Positions 36,195 to 44,021 of a DNA stretch of 64,000 bases are shown piece by piece (the first letter of the stretch is position 1; each line of letters starts with the position of its first letter). Under the pieces are notes generated by a model. That model was not told the DNA's origin, did no database searches, and saw nothing but the letters and a program-made list of their open reading frames with translations. Made by a program: the position numbers and the translations under genes. Source of the DNA: Billgrantia ethanolica (GTDB taxonomy: Bacteria > Pseudomonadota > Gammaproteobacteria > Pseudomonadales > Halomonadaceae); the NCBI RefSeq assembly GCF_021404305.1, contig NZ_JABFTX010000003.1, positions 668,068 to 732,067 of the forward strand. Reading direction: 5' to 3'.

Positions 36195-36255
36195 GACGTT
36201 CCCTCGTGGTGAGACTTGGTTCATGGTCATCTGGCGATACGACAAAACGTGTCGG
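35985..36255. repeat. Direct repeat copy 2 (promoter plus 5' end of DUF2201-type gene)
   Basis: The second copy of the 271-bp stretch at 31083-31353, same orientation. Together they bracket the 4.5-kb Eleos module exactly, so the module was inserted by a duplication-forming event or was joined to a copied promoter. Confidence 0.9.
36239..36255. promoter_or_regulatory. Variant 17-bp operator ahead of the Eleos operon
   Basis: ACGACA-AAACG-TGTCGG, the same 6-5-6 layout as the perfect sites, with one change in each arm and five paired core bases (CGACA/TGTCG) kept. It sits 45 bp upstream of the truncated leader gene, the same spacing as at 31337. Confidence 0.6.
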
Positions 36256-36307
36256 ATTGCGTCGGCCGGGTAGCAATGGATCTTCCGTGGGCCGAGCTGG
36301 AGTGCTT

Positions 36308-36324
36308 GCGACGCAGTATGTCGC
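36308..36324. promoter_or_regulatory. Second variant 17-bp operator ahead of the Eleos operon
   Basis: GCGACG-CAGTA-TGTCGC, one change from the perfect pattern, centred 69 bp from the site at 36239. It could also serve the divergent gene that starts near 36385-36403. Confidence 0.5.
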
Positions 36325-36384
36325 ATTGGCTAAGTAACCTGCTTTCTACTGGAACGTAGGACGTACTTTTATTGCTTTTCTTCA

Positions 36385-36693
36385 ATGTGCCGGGAGTTTG
36401 CATTGAATAGATTAGATATTCTGGTCCCCTGGCTTTCCCAGCTGTTGTTTACACACGACCCCATGCGCACCTGCTGTGTTGAAAATGATGCTTATGGTGA
36501 GTACGACAGTGTCGCCGTTACCATGGCTACGCGCATGGCTGGAGGGGAGAGACCTTCGGAAGCCCTACGATCCGCTCTTCGGGATTGGTTTGGCAGCGAG
36601 CTGGTCGCCGAGACTCAATTGACAGACCTTGATCAGGCGATAAGTGCCATGGTCGGCAATCAGCTTTGTAATCTTGCTATGGTGTTGGCCTAG
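36385..36693 (+). CDS. Hypothetical protein, divergent from Eleos
   Basis: A 102-residue frame from the ATG at 36385. A TTG at 36403 has a better-placed GGGAG site and would give 96 residues (NRLDILVPWLSQLLFTHDP onwards). The product is soluble, mixed helical, with no motif I know. It lies 43 bp before the metallophosphoesterase gene on the same strand and could be co-transcribed. Function unknown. Confidence 0.5.
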   Translation: MCREFALNRLDILVPWLSQLLFTHDPMRTCCVENDAYGEYDSVAVTMATRMAGGERPSEALRSALRDWFGSELVAETQLTDLDQAISAMVGNQLCNLAMVLA

Positions 36694-36736
36694 AGGCGAG
36701 GGTAGAACTAATTCGACTGATTGAAAGGAAGCGGCG

Positions 36737-37677
36737 ATGTACGATCTGATCGGTGATATTCATGGGCATACCGATGCCCTTGAGCGCCTACTGGCAGCGC
36801 TGGACTATCAGGAGAGGGATGGCCTCTGGTCGCATGCTGAGCGTCAGGTGATCTTCCTCGGTGACTTCATTGACCGTGGCCCCAAACAGGTCGAGACGGT
36901 GCGTATCGCCCGGGCCATGGTGGAAGCCGGCCAAGCCCTTGCGGTAATGGGCAATCATGAATTCAATGCCGTGGCCTGGCAACGCCCGATCCGCAGCAAC
37001 CTGACCAGTTCCTTCGCGTCCACAGCGACAAGAATTCTGGGCAGCACCAGGCATATCTCGATCAAGTGGGGGAGGGTAGCGAGCTCCACCGTCAGCATAT
37101 CGACTGGTTCAAGACTCTTCCGCTTCACTTAGATCTCGAAGGGCTACGTGTGATCCATGCCTGCTGGCACCCGCCCTCGCTGCAGATCCTGAAAGATCAC
37201 ACCGATAACCAGAATCGCATTCTGGAAAATGCTTGGCCTACATTATGCCAGAAGGGCAGCGAGCCATTTGAAGCCCTGGAAACGGCTCTCAAGGGGCTGG
37301 AAGTGCCGCTACCCAACGGAATTGAGTTCTCGGACAAGGACGGTAACCTGCGGCGGCATATCTGTACCCGCTGGTGGGAGCTGGAGCGCATGACCTACCG
37401 TGACTTGGCCATGGTTCCATCCGAGCAGATCGAGGCCATTCCCCATGAGCCGATACCCGAGGACGTCCTGCCCGGCTATCCTGGCGACAAGCCGCTGTTC
37501 GTTGGCCACTACTGGCTGACTGGCGAGCCGGAACCGCTTAATCAGTACATTGCCTGCCTGGATTTCAGTATCGCTGCAGGCCACTCGCGCGGCTCCGATG
37601 AGGGTAAGCTGTGTGCCTACCGCTGGGACGGCGAGCAAGTGCTTTCAAAAGACCGATTTGTTTGGGTGACAGCATGA
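36737..37677 (+). pseudogene. Metallophosphoesterase, frameshifted
   Basis: Calcineurin-type metallophosphoesterase of about 313 codons. All metal motifs are present in two frames: GDIHG, GDFIDRGP and GNHE in the first part; the HACWHPP and GHYW histidines in the second. After NAVAW at 36977-36979 one base, probably a G, is missing. Restoring it gives ATPDPQQPDQFLRVHSDKN and joins the two parts smoothly. Proteins of this type hydrolyse dinucleoside polyphosphates or similar phosphoesters. As written the gene is broken, unless the lost base is a sequencing error. Confidence 0.75.
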
Positions 37678-38398
37678 GGCGAGACAGGTAAGGAGAAGGG
37701 GTTCGTTATTGGGGGCATGTATGGGGGCATATCCATTCTTCAAATTGGTAAATATGTAGTATTACCAGTGCCTTGTGACCGTTTATTCGAGTGAAGCTGG
37801 GCCCACCATCCTTTGTTACCTTCCTCTATCCTCTGCGGCTTAACTTGCAGGCACTGGTCAGTTAGCGCCTGATATGGCCTCGCTGAAATTGCTGACCGGA
37901 CTTTTCTCCATCCGTATACCAGTAGGTACGGTGTCGCAGCCTGACACTTCGGCCATAAGCTTTGGTGAGTCGACGGTGGTCTTGGTCGGGCGCTCGCGGC
38001 CCGTTTGGCCAGCGTTCAGCACCGTCCAATTGCTGGTTCATCCTCCGTCCAATTGCAGGTTGGAGGCTCGCCCGAGCCGTTTCGCCATCACCTCACAGCT
38101 CGCCACCCGGAGGCGATCAGCTGTCGTCATTTTGATACTCAAGTGCCTGAAATTCTCAAAGAGTGTGGATCGTTATTCGCTGCATGAACCCTCTTCCACC
38201 CGAGGCTGTATAAGGGATACAGCGCAACGGCAACCAGTGGCTCCATGACATGCGATCTGATGCTGCGCTGCGCGGTTTCGATGACTTGCGCTCCGGCCAA
38301 GGCGTCGAGTGGATGCCGAAGCCGGGGCGGTTGCTTGGTTGCCAAAGAAATCAAACTGGATGATTGGTCGTAATTGACCCTGTCGGGAGGGAAATGCC
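37678..38398. other. Non-coding boundary region of the defence island
   Basis: No convincing gene on either strand. The stretch 37705-37730 holds two closely spaced TGGGGGCAT units, a pattern often found beside tyrosine-integrase genes and arm sites. Near 38023-38060 two copies of CAATTG-containing GTCCAATTGC stand 23 bp apart. Both look like traces of lost mobile DNA at the right border of the island. Confidence 0.3.
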
Positions 38399-38641
38399 AT
38401 GCGAATGCTATCTATCGGACTGTTGAGCGGTGTGCTGGCCCTGGGACTTGCTGGCTGCGGTACCACCACTGGCGAGCGAGCGCTGAGTGGCGCCGGCCTG
38501 GGGGCAGCCGCCGGCGCCGGCACCGCCGCCATGACAGGCGGCAGCGTGACCAGAGGGGCGGTGATCGGTGGCGGCCTGGGCGCTGCCGCCGGGGCGGCCA
38601 CCACCCGTGATGACATCGACCTGGGACGCCGGCGTCGCTGA
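38399..38641 (+). CDS. Small glycine-zipper lipoprotein
   Basis: An 80-residue protein with a lipoprotein signal peptide ending in the lipobox LAGC (Cys19). A Gly/Ala-rich glycine-zipper segment (about 29-67: GAGLGAAAGAGTAAMTGG and AVIGGGLGAAAGAA) and a basic tail follow. A GGGAGGGA site precedes the ATG. Related to the YMGG/17-kDa-antigen-like outer-membrane lipoproteins. It stands alone, convergent with the nuclease gene. Confidence 0.8.
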   Translation: MRMLSIGLLSGVLALGLAGCGTTTGERALSGAGLGAAAGAGTAAMTGGSVTRGAVIGGGLGAAAGAATTRDDIDLGRRRR

Positions 38642-38719
38642 TTGACGACGAGAGAGCGCTTCCCAGTAATCGAAAGCATCATTCCATCATTGCCGGATGC
38701 GTCAGCTGCCCTGTTTCTG

Positions 38720-40450
38720 CTAACGCCACTCCAGGTCCACCGCGATGGGATCATGGTCCGAGGAGCGGAAGGGGTCGGGGCGGAAGTGGGGCGCTGCGTT
38801 GTCCGGCCCATCGTAGCCGAGGTAGGGCGGCTCATCGGCATTGATGGGCCACGGCCTCACTTCTGCCACTGCCGCGGCCAGTTCGGGGCTTGCCAAGGCA
38901 TGGTCCAGGTAGCCCGATTCACCGCGGAACACGTAGCTGTAGCGGCGCTCCGGCGGTAGCTCGCGGGCCATCAGGTCCACGAGTCCTTCGCGGGTCAGGG
39001 TGAGGATCGGGTCCTCGGCGCCGTAGGCGTTGAGGTCGCCGGTCAGCAACAGGCGCTGGTGCCCCTCGGCGGCCGCCAGGCGCTCGAGAAAGGCGTTCAT
39101 GGCCTGCGACTGCTCCACCCGGCGCTGGTTCCAGCAGCCCTGGCCGCGGTCGATGTCGCCGCGGGGCGGGCAGCCGGTCTTGGACTTGTAGTGAGCGGTA
39201 ACGACGCCGAAGTCCGGGCCGCCGTCCACGCTGCGGAAGAAGGCCGCCAGCGGCGGGCGATGATGGGTGGAGGCGTTGTCGGCGTAGAGCTCGCTTACGG
39301 CCTCTACTCGGTCCGGCCGGTAGATCAAGGCGAGCTTGATGGCATCGCTGCCGCGGTCGGCATTTCCAGCCACCGCACGATAGCGGATGCCGGTTCGCTC
39401 GCTGAGCTGTTCGACCAGGTCGGCCAGGGCGCGCGGGTCGTTCTCCACTTCCACCAGGGCTAGGATGTCGGCCTGCAGCCCCTCGACGGCAGCGGCGAGC
39501 TTGGCCCGTTGGCGCTCCAGCTCCTCAGCGTTGGCGGCGCCGCGCTGGCCCAGGCTGATGAAATAGTTCTCGACGTTGAAGGTTGCCACCCGTAGCCGCT
39601 CACCTGGTGCCGGCAGCGGTTCCGGGCGCGGGTTGGTGTCCTCGAAGCGTGGCTCGATGATCGGGTGCAGGCGGTAGGCGTCGAAGGCGTGGGTCAGAAT
39701 TCCGGTCAGGCCCTGAACGGTGCTGCCGACACGACGAGTGCCATTCGCATCCAGGTAGGGAATGGGGTCCGGAAAGGCACGGTAGCTGCCGTCGTCCAGC
39801 TCGAGGATGTCTCGCTGCTGGGCCTCGCCGGGCGAGTTCGTGGGGCGGAACAGGCGGTTGGCGGCCAGTCTCAAGGAGCCGTAGCGGGCGAGCTCGTAGT
39901 TGCCGGTGACGGTCAGCGTCTGCGGAAACGTCAGCAGCAGTCCTTCCTTGCGTGACAGCTGCTCCTCGCTGAGCGGCCAGTCGACCGCAAGCGGCTCGGG
40001 CAGTCGATCGCGGGCACAGGTCTCGATCCGCTCGACCCGCTGCAGCTGGATCTGGCCGCGGTACTCGCCGGTACGGGCGTGGAGTTGCAGATGTGTGCCG
40101 GGTGCGATGAGCACCCCATCGCTCGGCGTGGCGCCGGGCATGTAGACGAACAGGCCGACGGGGCCATGCTCCGTGTCCTGCTGCAAGTAGAAGCCATTTA
40201 GTCGTTCGCGGCCGAGAAACTCGCCGGTCACCACGCCGTCGACGATCACCTCACGGTCGGCGGGCAGGGCCGCGCGTTCACCCATCCCCTTGATGGCGGC
40301 AAGGTCTGCGCTGGATGTCTCGGGGCAGCTGGCTGCCGCCGGTAGGGCCACCAGCAGCAGGGCCAGCAACAGGCTGCAGGAGCCTGCACGGCGGGTCACG
40401 GCAGGGTGTCGGCGCGTGCCGGTAGTACGCGGCTGGGCGGTGAGGGTCAT
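38720..40450 (-). CDS. Secreted ExeM/NucH-type endonuclease
   Basis: A 576-residue protein with a long N-terminal signal (hydrophobic residues 25-40, cleavage after PAAAS), an OB-like domain (about 60-250) and a C-terminal endonuclease/exonuclease/phosphatase domain. Its conserved segments are VATFNVENYF, ALVEVENDP, SDAIKLALIYRP, TAHYKSKTGC, LLTGDLNAY, SGYLDHALAS and SSDHDPI. This family degrades extracellular DNA for nutrient use or biofilm turnover. The ATG at 40450 follows GGAG. It has no obvious partner; the AzlD gene ends 50 bp upstream on the same strand. Confidence 0.9.
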   Translation of the reverse strand: MTLTAQPRTTGTRRHPAVTRRAGSCSLLLALLLVALPAAASCPETSSADLAAIKGMGERAALPADREVIVDGVVTGEFLGRERLNGFYLQQDTEHGPVGLFVYMPGATPSDGVLIAPGTHLQLHARTGEYRGQIQLQRVERIETCARDRLPEPLAVDWPLSEEQLSRKEGLLLTFPQTLTVTGNYELARYGSLRLAANRLFRPTNSPGEAQQRDILELDDGSYRAFPDPIPYLDANGTRRVGSTVQGLTGILTHAFDAYRLHPIIEPRFEDTNPRPEPLPAPGERLRVATFNVENYFISLGQRGAANAEELERQRAKLAAAVEGLQADILALVEVENDPRALADLVEQLSERTGIRYRAVAGNADRGSDAIKLALIYRPDRVEAVSELYADNASTHHRPPLAAFFRSVDGGPDFGVVTAHYKSKTGCPPRGDIDRGQGCWNQRRVEQSQAMNAFLERLAAAEGHQRLLLTGDLNAYGAEDPILTLTREGLVDLMARELPPERRYSYVFRGESGYLDHALASPELAAAVAEVRPWPINADEPPYLGYDGPDNAAPHFRPDPFRSSDHDPIAVDLEWR

Positions 40451-40501
40451 GCGTTCTCCAAGGTAAAGGCTGTCTTGGCTAAATGAGAAGAGTAACAGCG
40501 C

Positions 40502-40840
40502 TCACCCGAGCAGCATCATCACCGCTCCATAAGCCGCCACGCCCGCGGCCACCGGCCAGCCCAGGGTACGCTTGTACCACCACACGGCCAGGGTCGCCAG
40601 AACGCCGATGGCGGTGGCCAGCCAGGAGATGGCATCAGGGGTCACCGGCATCAACGACACGCCGAACAGGGCGGCGATCATCAGCGGGCCGAGTAGGCTC
40701 AGCCATTGGGGCATGGCCTCGAGGCTGTCGTCGTTCTCTTGCCGCGCGAGGCGGCGTTGCATCCACACCAGCGGCAGCAGGCGTATCAGCAGGGTGCCCG
40801 CCGCCGAGGCGAGCACGGCGATCCACAGGGCGTTACTCAT
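40502..40840 (-). CDS. azlD: AzlD-family branched-chain amino acid exporter small subunit
   Basis: A 112-residue protein with four predicted membrane helices and the conserved RLLPLVWMQRR segment near residue 20. AzlD works with AzlC as an amino-acid exporter. The start overlaps the end of azlC by 8 bp. Third gene of the XRE-azlC-azlD operon. Confidence 0.85.
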   Translation of the reverse strand: MSNALWIAVLASAAGTLLIRLLPLVWMQRRLARQENDDSLEAMPQWLSLLGPLMIAALFGVSLMPVTPDAISWLATAIGVLATLAVWWYKRTLGWPVAAGVAAYGAVMMLLG

Positions 40841-41579
40841 GGCGCTCTCCTTGCGCGTCTTTTCTCTCCGCTGTGTGACCGAACTTGACGAGCTGGAAGC
40901 ACAGCGCGCCGCAAACGGCGGCGAGGGGAATCGCCACGTTGGTCAGGCCGAGCAGCGTCAGCAGCAGGGCGCTGAGAATGGTCAGGCCCAGGGCCAGACT
41001 CCAGCGGCGGGAGGTGAAGCGCGGTGCCACCAGCACCAGGAAGAGCGCGGGCAGGGCGAAGGGCAGGATCTCGCCCATCATGGCCCAGCGCGCGACCAGC
41101 TCGCCGCCGACCAGGGCGCCCAGCGCCGTGCCGCCGATCCAGCTCAACCAGGCCAGCAGGGCGGCGCCGGTGTACCAGCCGAGGCGCTGGGCGGCGGGCA
41201 GTTGCGGCAGGCGGGCGTGGGCCAGGGCGAAGATCTGGTCGGTGAGGCCGTGCATCAGCCAGGGCCACAGGCGGCTGGGTGTCAGCCAGGGGGCCAGGTT
41301 GGGGGCGTATACCACATGGCGCAGGTTGATCAGCAGCGTCATGGCCACCACCAGCCACAGCGGCGCGCCGGCGGCTACCATGCCGACGAACAGGAACTGC
41401 GAGGCACCGGCATAGATCAGCGTCGAGATCGCTACGGCTTCCCAGGCGCTGAAGCCGGCCTGGGTGGCGATCAGCCCGAAGGAGATGGCCACCGGCACAT
41501 AGCCGCCGAGCAGCGGGACGGCCTCGCTCATGCCGGTCAGCCAGGCACGGCTGGGTGAGGAGGCGGCTTGCAGGTTCAT
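40833..41579 (-). CDS. azlC: AzlC-family branched-chain amino acid permease
   Basis: A 248-residue protein with about seven membrane segments and typical AzlC features: PVAISFGLIATQAGFSAWEAVAIS near residue 30, YAGASQFLFVGMVAAGAP near 55 and NLRHVVYAPNLAPW near 85. It forms an exporter with AzlD for branched-chain amino acids or related compounds. The ATG overlaps the stop of the XRE-cupin regulator (ATGA), indicating tight co-expression. Confidence 0.9.
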   Translation of the reverse strand: MNLQAASSPSRAWLTGMSEAVPLLGGYVPVAISFGLIATQAGFSAWEAVAISTLIYAGASQFLFVGMVAAGAPLWLVVAMTLLINLRHVVYAPNLAPWLTPSRLWPWLMHGLTDQIFALAHARLPQLPAAQRLGWYTGAALLAWLSWIGGTALGALVGGELVARWAMMGEILPFALPALFLVLVAPRFTSRRWSLALGLTILSALLLTLLGLTNVAIPLAAVCGALCFQLVKFGHTAERKDAQGERHE

Positions 41580-42103
41580 GAGCTCTGTTCCTCGTGATAG
41601 ACGACGCTGAGCAGCAGCGTGGCCCAGCTATCTCCGGTGCGGTAAAGGTGGGGGCCGTCCGCGGCGAAGGTGAGAGACTCACCCGCCGAGAGCGTGCGGG
41701 TGTCGCCTTCCGGGCCGGCCTCCAGCGTACCGCTGATCAGGGTGAGCGTTTCACGGGCGCCGGGAGTATGAGGCTCGGCGCGCCGCAGGGTATGCGGTGC
41801 GCAGCGCATCCAGTAGGCATCGACCTGAGGATGGTCCTTGCCCTGGTCGAGCAGGCGAACCTCCACGCCGTCTTCGCCCAGGGGCACGGCGATAGGCGCC
41901 ACCAGCGTGCCGAAGGGCACCTTCAACTGCACCGCCAGGCGCCAGATGGTGTCCAGGGTGGGGTTGCCGTTGCCCTGCTCGAGGCGAGACAAGTTCGACT
42001 TGGCGATGCCGGCGGCGGCGGCCAGCTGCGACAGCGACAAGCCCTGCGCCTGACGCAGGGTCTGCAGATGCTGGCCCAGGGTGCCGAGGGAGAGCTTGTC
42101 CAA
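41576..42103 (-). CDS. XRE-family regulator with C-terminal cupin
   Basis: A 175-residue protein: an XRE helix-turn-helix at about 9-63 (SLSQLAAAAGIAKSNLSRLEQGNGNPTLDTIWRLA) followed by a cupin sensor domain at about 100-170. The start is a TTG, the only possible initiator after an in-frame TAA, with a GAGG site. Regulators like this usually sense a small ligand through the cupin and control the neighbouring transporter. A large palindromic site at 42121-42152 lies directly upstream and probably mediates autoregulation of the operon. Confidence 0.87.
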   Translation of the reverse strand: MDKLSLGTLGQHLQTLRQAQGLSLSQLAAAAGIAKSNLSRLEQGNGNPTLDTIWRLAVQLKVPFGTLVAPIAVPLGEDGVEVRLLDQGKDHPQVDAYWMRCAPHTLRRAEPHTPGARETLTLISGTLEAGPEGDTRTLSAGESLTFAADGPHLYRTGDSWATLLLSVVYHEEQSS

Positions 42104-42120
42104 GCGGATGGCCTCAGATT

Positions 42121-42152
42121 GTTCCTTTTAACGAACGTTCTATAAAAGGAAC
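42121..42152. promoter_or_regulatory. Operator of the XRE-azlCD operon
   Basis: Perfect 10-base arms GTTCCTTTTA and TAAAAGGAAC enclose a second palindrome, GAACGTTC (42133-42140). The nested symmetry starts 18 bp upstream of the regulator start codon, overlapping where the promoter should be. It is most likely the binding site of the XRE-cupin protein. Confidence 0.6.
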
Positions 42153-42186
42153 GGGTAGCTGTCAACCTCATCGTGCAGCCAAGCCA

Positions 42187-42220
42187 CAAAAAGATGTCGC
42201 GGCTCATCCGAGCCGCGACA
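42187..42220 (-). terminator. Rho-independent terminator of the chemoreceptor gene
   Basis: Read on the minus strand: a perfect 11-base stem TGTCGCGGCTC / GAGCCGCGACA with a 4-base loop, followed by TCTTTTTG. It lies 38 bp after the stop of the chemoreceptor gene. Confidence 0.85.
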
Positions 42221-42257
42221 AGCGTCACGTACTGCTATTCGAGCTTCTATTCGGCCT

Positions 42258-43937
42258 TCAGGCCGTTGCCCATCCGGTCTGGTCCGTCAGCCTCGGCACA
42301 TCGCTCGCATGGCCGGCTGGCAGGGCCGCCGCGGTATCCGCCGGCTCATGCGTCATGTCAGCCAGCTTGAACCTGGCGACGGCTTCGTCGAGGCGTTGCG
42401 CTTCGGCCTGCAACTGGCTGGCGGCCAGGCTGGCCTGCTGGACTAGGGCGGCGTTCTGCTGGGTGGTGTGATCCATGTCGCCGACCGCGGTGTTGACCTC
42501 GCCGATGCCACTGCGCTGCTCGTTGGAGGCCACGGCGATCTCGTTCATCAGTTCATTCACGCGCTGCACCGAGGCCATGATCGAGGCCATGGTGCTGCTG
42601 GCGCTGTCGGCCTGCTGGGTGCCGGCTTCGACTTGACGCACGGAGGTCTCGATCAGCTGACGAATCTCGGTGGCGGCGTCGGCGCTGCGGGTGGCGAGCT
42701 GGCGCACTTCGCTGGCCACCACGGCAAAGCCGCGGCCGTGTTCGCCGGCCCGGGCCGCTTCCACCGAGGCGTTGAGGGCCAGGATGTTGGTCTGGAAGGC
42801 GATGGAGTCGATCAGGCCGATGATCTCCGTGACCTGCTGGGAGCTGTCGCGGATCTCCTGCATCCGTGTGACCACGTTGGCCACCACCTCACCGCCCTGT
42901 TGAGCCCGCTCGGCCGCCTCGCGGGCCATGTCGCTGGCCAGCGAGGCGTTCTCGCTGTTGCGCTCCATGGTGGAGGTCATCTCCTCCATGCTCGAGGCGG
43001 TTTCGGTCAGCGAGGCGGACTGGCGCTCGGTACGTGCTGCCAGGTTGCGGTTGCCGCTGGCGATCTCGCGTGAATTGGCGAGAATCTCCGCGCTGCTGTC
43101 GCGCACCGTGGCGACGGTGGCCGAGAGGCCCTGCTGCATGGTGGCCAGCGCCGTGAAGAGCTTGCCGATCTCGTTCTTGCCGTGGGTTTCGACCGGTGAA
43201 GAGAGGTCGCCGCTGGCCATGCGCTGGAAGTGCTGCACGATGCGGTCCAGCGGCCGGATCAGGTTGGCGCTCACACCGCGGTAGACGATGCCGATCACCA
43301 CCAGGGCGACGAGTAAGACGAAGACGATCACCCGCTGGGCAGTCGTTACCACCGAGCCGAAGTTCTCCGCCCGCGCAGCCCCTTCGGCCTCCACCCGATG
43401 GAAGAAGCCGACGGCGGCCTGATAAAAGCTGGCATTCTCCGCGGCGGCCCGCTCGCGCAGCGCCTGGTAAGTGGCCAGATCGCCCCCGGCAAGCGCTTCG
43501 GCTTGCGGCCTCAGGCTGTTCTCCAGCAGGGCGTTGAAGCTGGCTTCGATGGGGCCCATCAGCTCCGCATGCTCGGCTCGTACCGGCAGTTCGAGAAAGA
43601 GCTCGAAGATGTCGGCCATCTCGTCGAGCTGTGCGTTGAGATGCTGGGCTTGGGCCTGGATATCGGCGTCATGGGCGGTATCGAAAGCGCCGCTGGAGCG
43701 CTCGAGCAGCCCTTGGTAAACGTCGGCCATGTCGATGCGGGTGCTCAGCAGTACCGAGTTGGCGCGGTTGAGCGCGGCCTGCTGGGTGACGTTCACCGCA
43801 CTGAAGGTATCGAAGCTGCGCTGGCTGTGGTTGACCGCATAGAGTCCCATGGCACTCAAGGCGATCAGCAGGGAGAGAAAGGCGAGCAGGACCAGCGTCC
43901 AACTCATTTTGACGGAAAGGTGGCTCAGGCTTTTCAC
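42258..43937 (-). CDS. Methyl-accepting chemotaxis protein
   Basis: A 559-residue chemoreceptor with membrane segments at 11-34 and about 205-228. Between them is a four-helix periplasmic sensor of the Tar type. A HAMP domain (about 228-280) and a long cytoplasmic signalling coiled-coil follow, with the conserved tip [20 protein letters not shown]. No NWETF-type CheR-docking tail is present (it ends with QTGWATA). It senses an unknown ligand and controls the CheA kinase. Single-gene unit with its own terminator. Confidence 0.93.
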   Translation of the reverse strand: MKSLSHLSVKMSWTLVLLAFLSLLIALSAMGLYAVNHSQRSFDTFSAVNVTQQAALNRANSVLLSTRIDMADVYQGLLERSSGAFDTAHDADIQAQAQHLNAQLDEMADIFELFLELPVRAEHAELMGPIEASFNALLENSLRPQAEALAGGDLATYQALRERAAAENASFYQAAVGFFHRVEAEGAARAENFGSVVTTAQRVIVFVLLVALVVIGIVYRGVSANLIRPLDRIVQHFQRMASGDLSSPVETHGKNEIGKLFTALATMQQGLSATVATVRDSSAEILANSREIASGNRNLAARTERQSASLTETASSMEEMTSTMERNSENASLASDMAREAAERAQQGGEVVANVVTRMQEIRDSSQQVTEIIGLIDSIAFQTNILALNASVEAARAGEHGRGFAVVASEVRQLATRSADAATEIRQLIETSVRQVEAGTQQADSASSTMASIMASVQRVNELMNEIAVASNEQRSGIGEVNTAVGDMDHTTQQNAALVQQASLAASQLQAEAQRLDEAVARFKLADMTHEPADTAAALPAGHASDVPRLTDQTGWATA

Positions 43938-43993
43938 TTGTGGCTCCTGGCGGCCCCGGGGCAGGGCTCGAATTGCATCGCGATGAAACGAGG

Positions 43994-44017
43994 GGCTCGG
44001 CCGAATCGGACCGAGCC
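43994..44017 (-). terminator. Possible terminator hairpin of the NCS2 permease gene
   Basis: GGCTCGG and CCGAGCC arms around a 10-base loop, just after the permease stop codon (minus strand). The T tract is weak, so it may be a stabilising hairpin and not a full terminator. Confidence 0.4.
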
Positions 44018-44021
44018 GGCC

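Noticed and set aside
37874..38248. 124-residue open frame in the boundary region
   Set aside because: Ser/Arg-rich with no fold-like pattern and no ribosome site; probably random.
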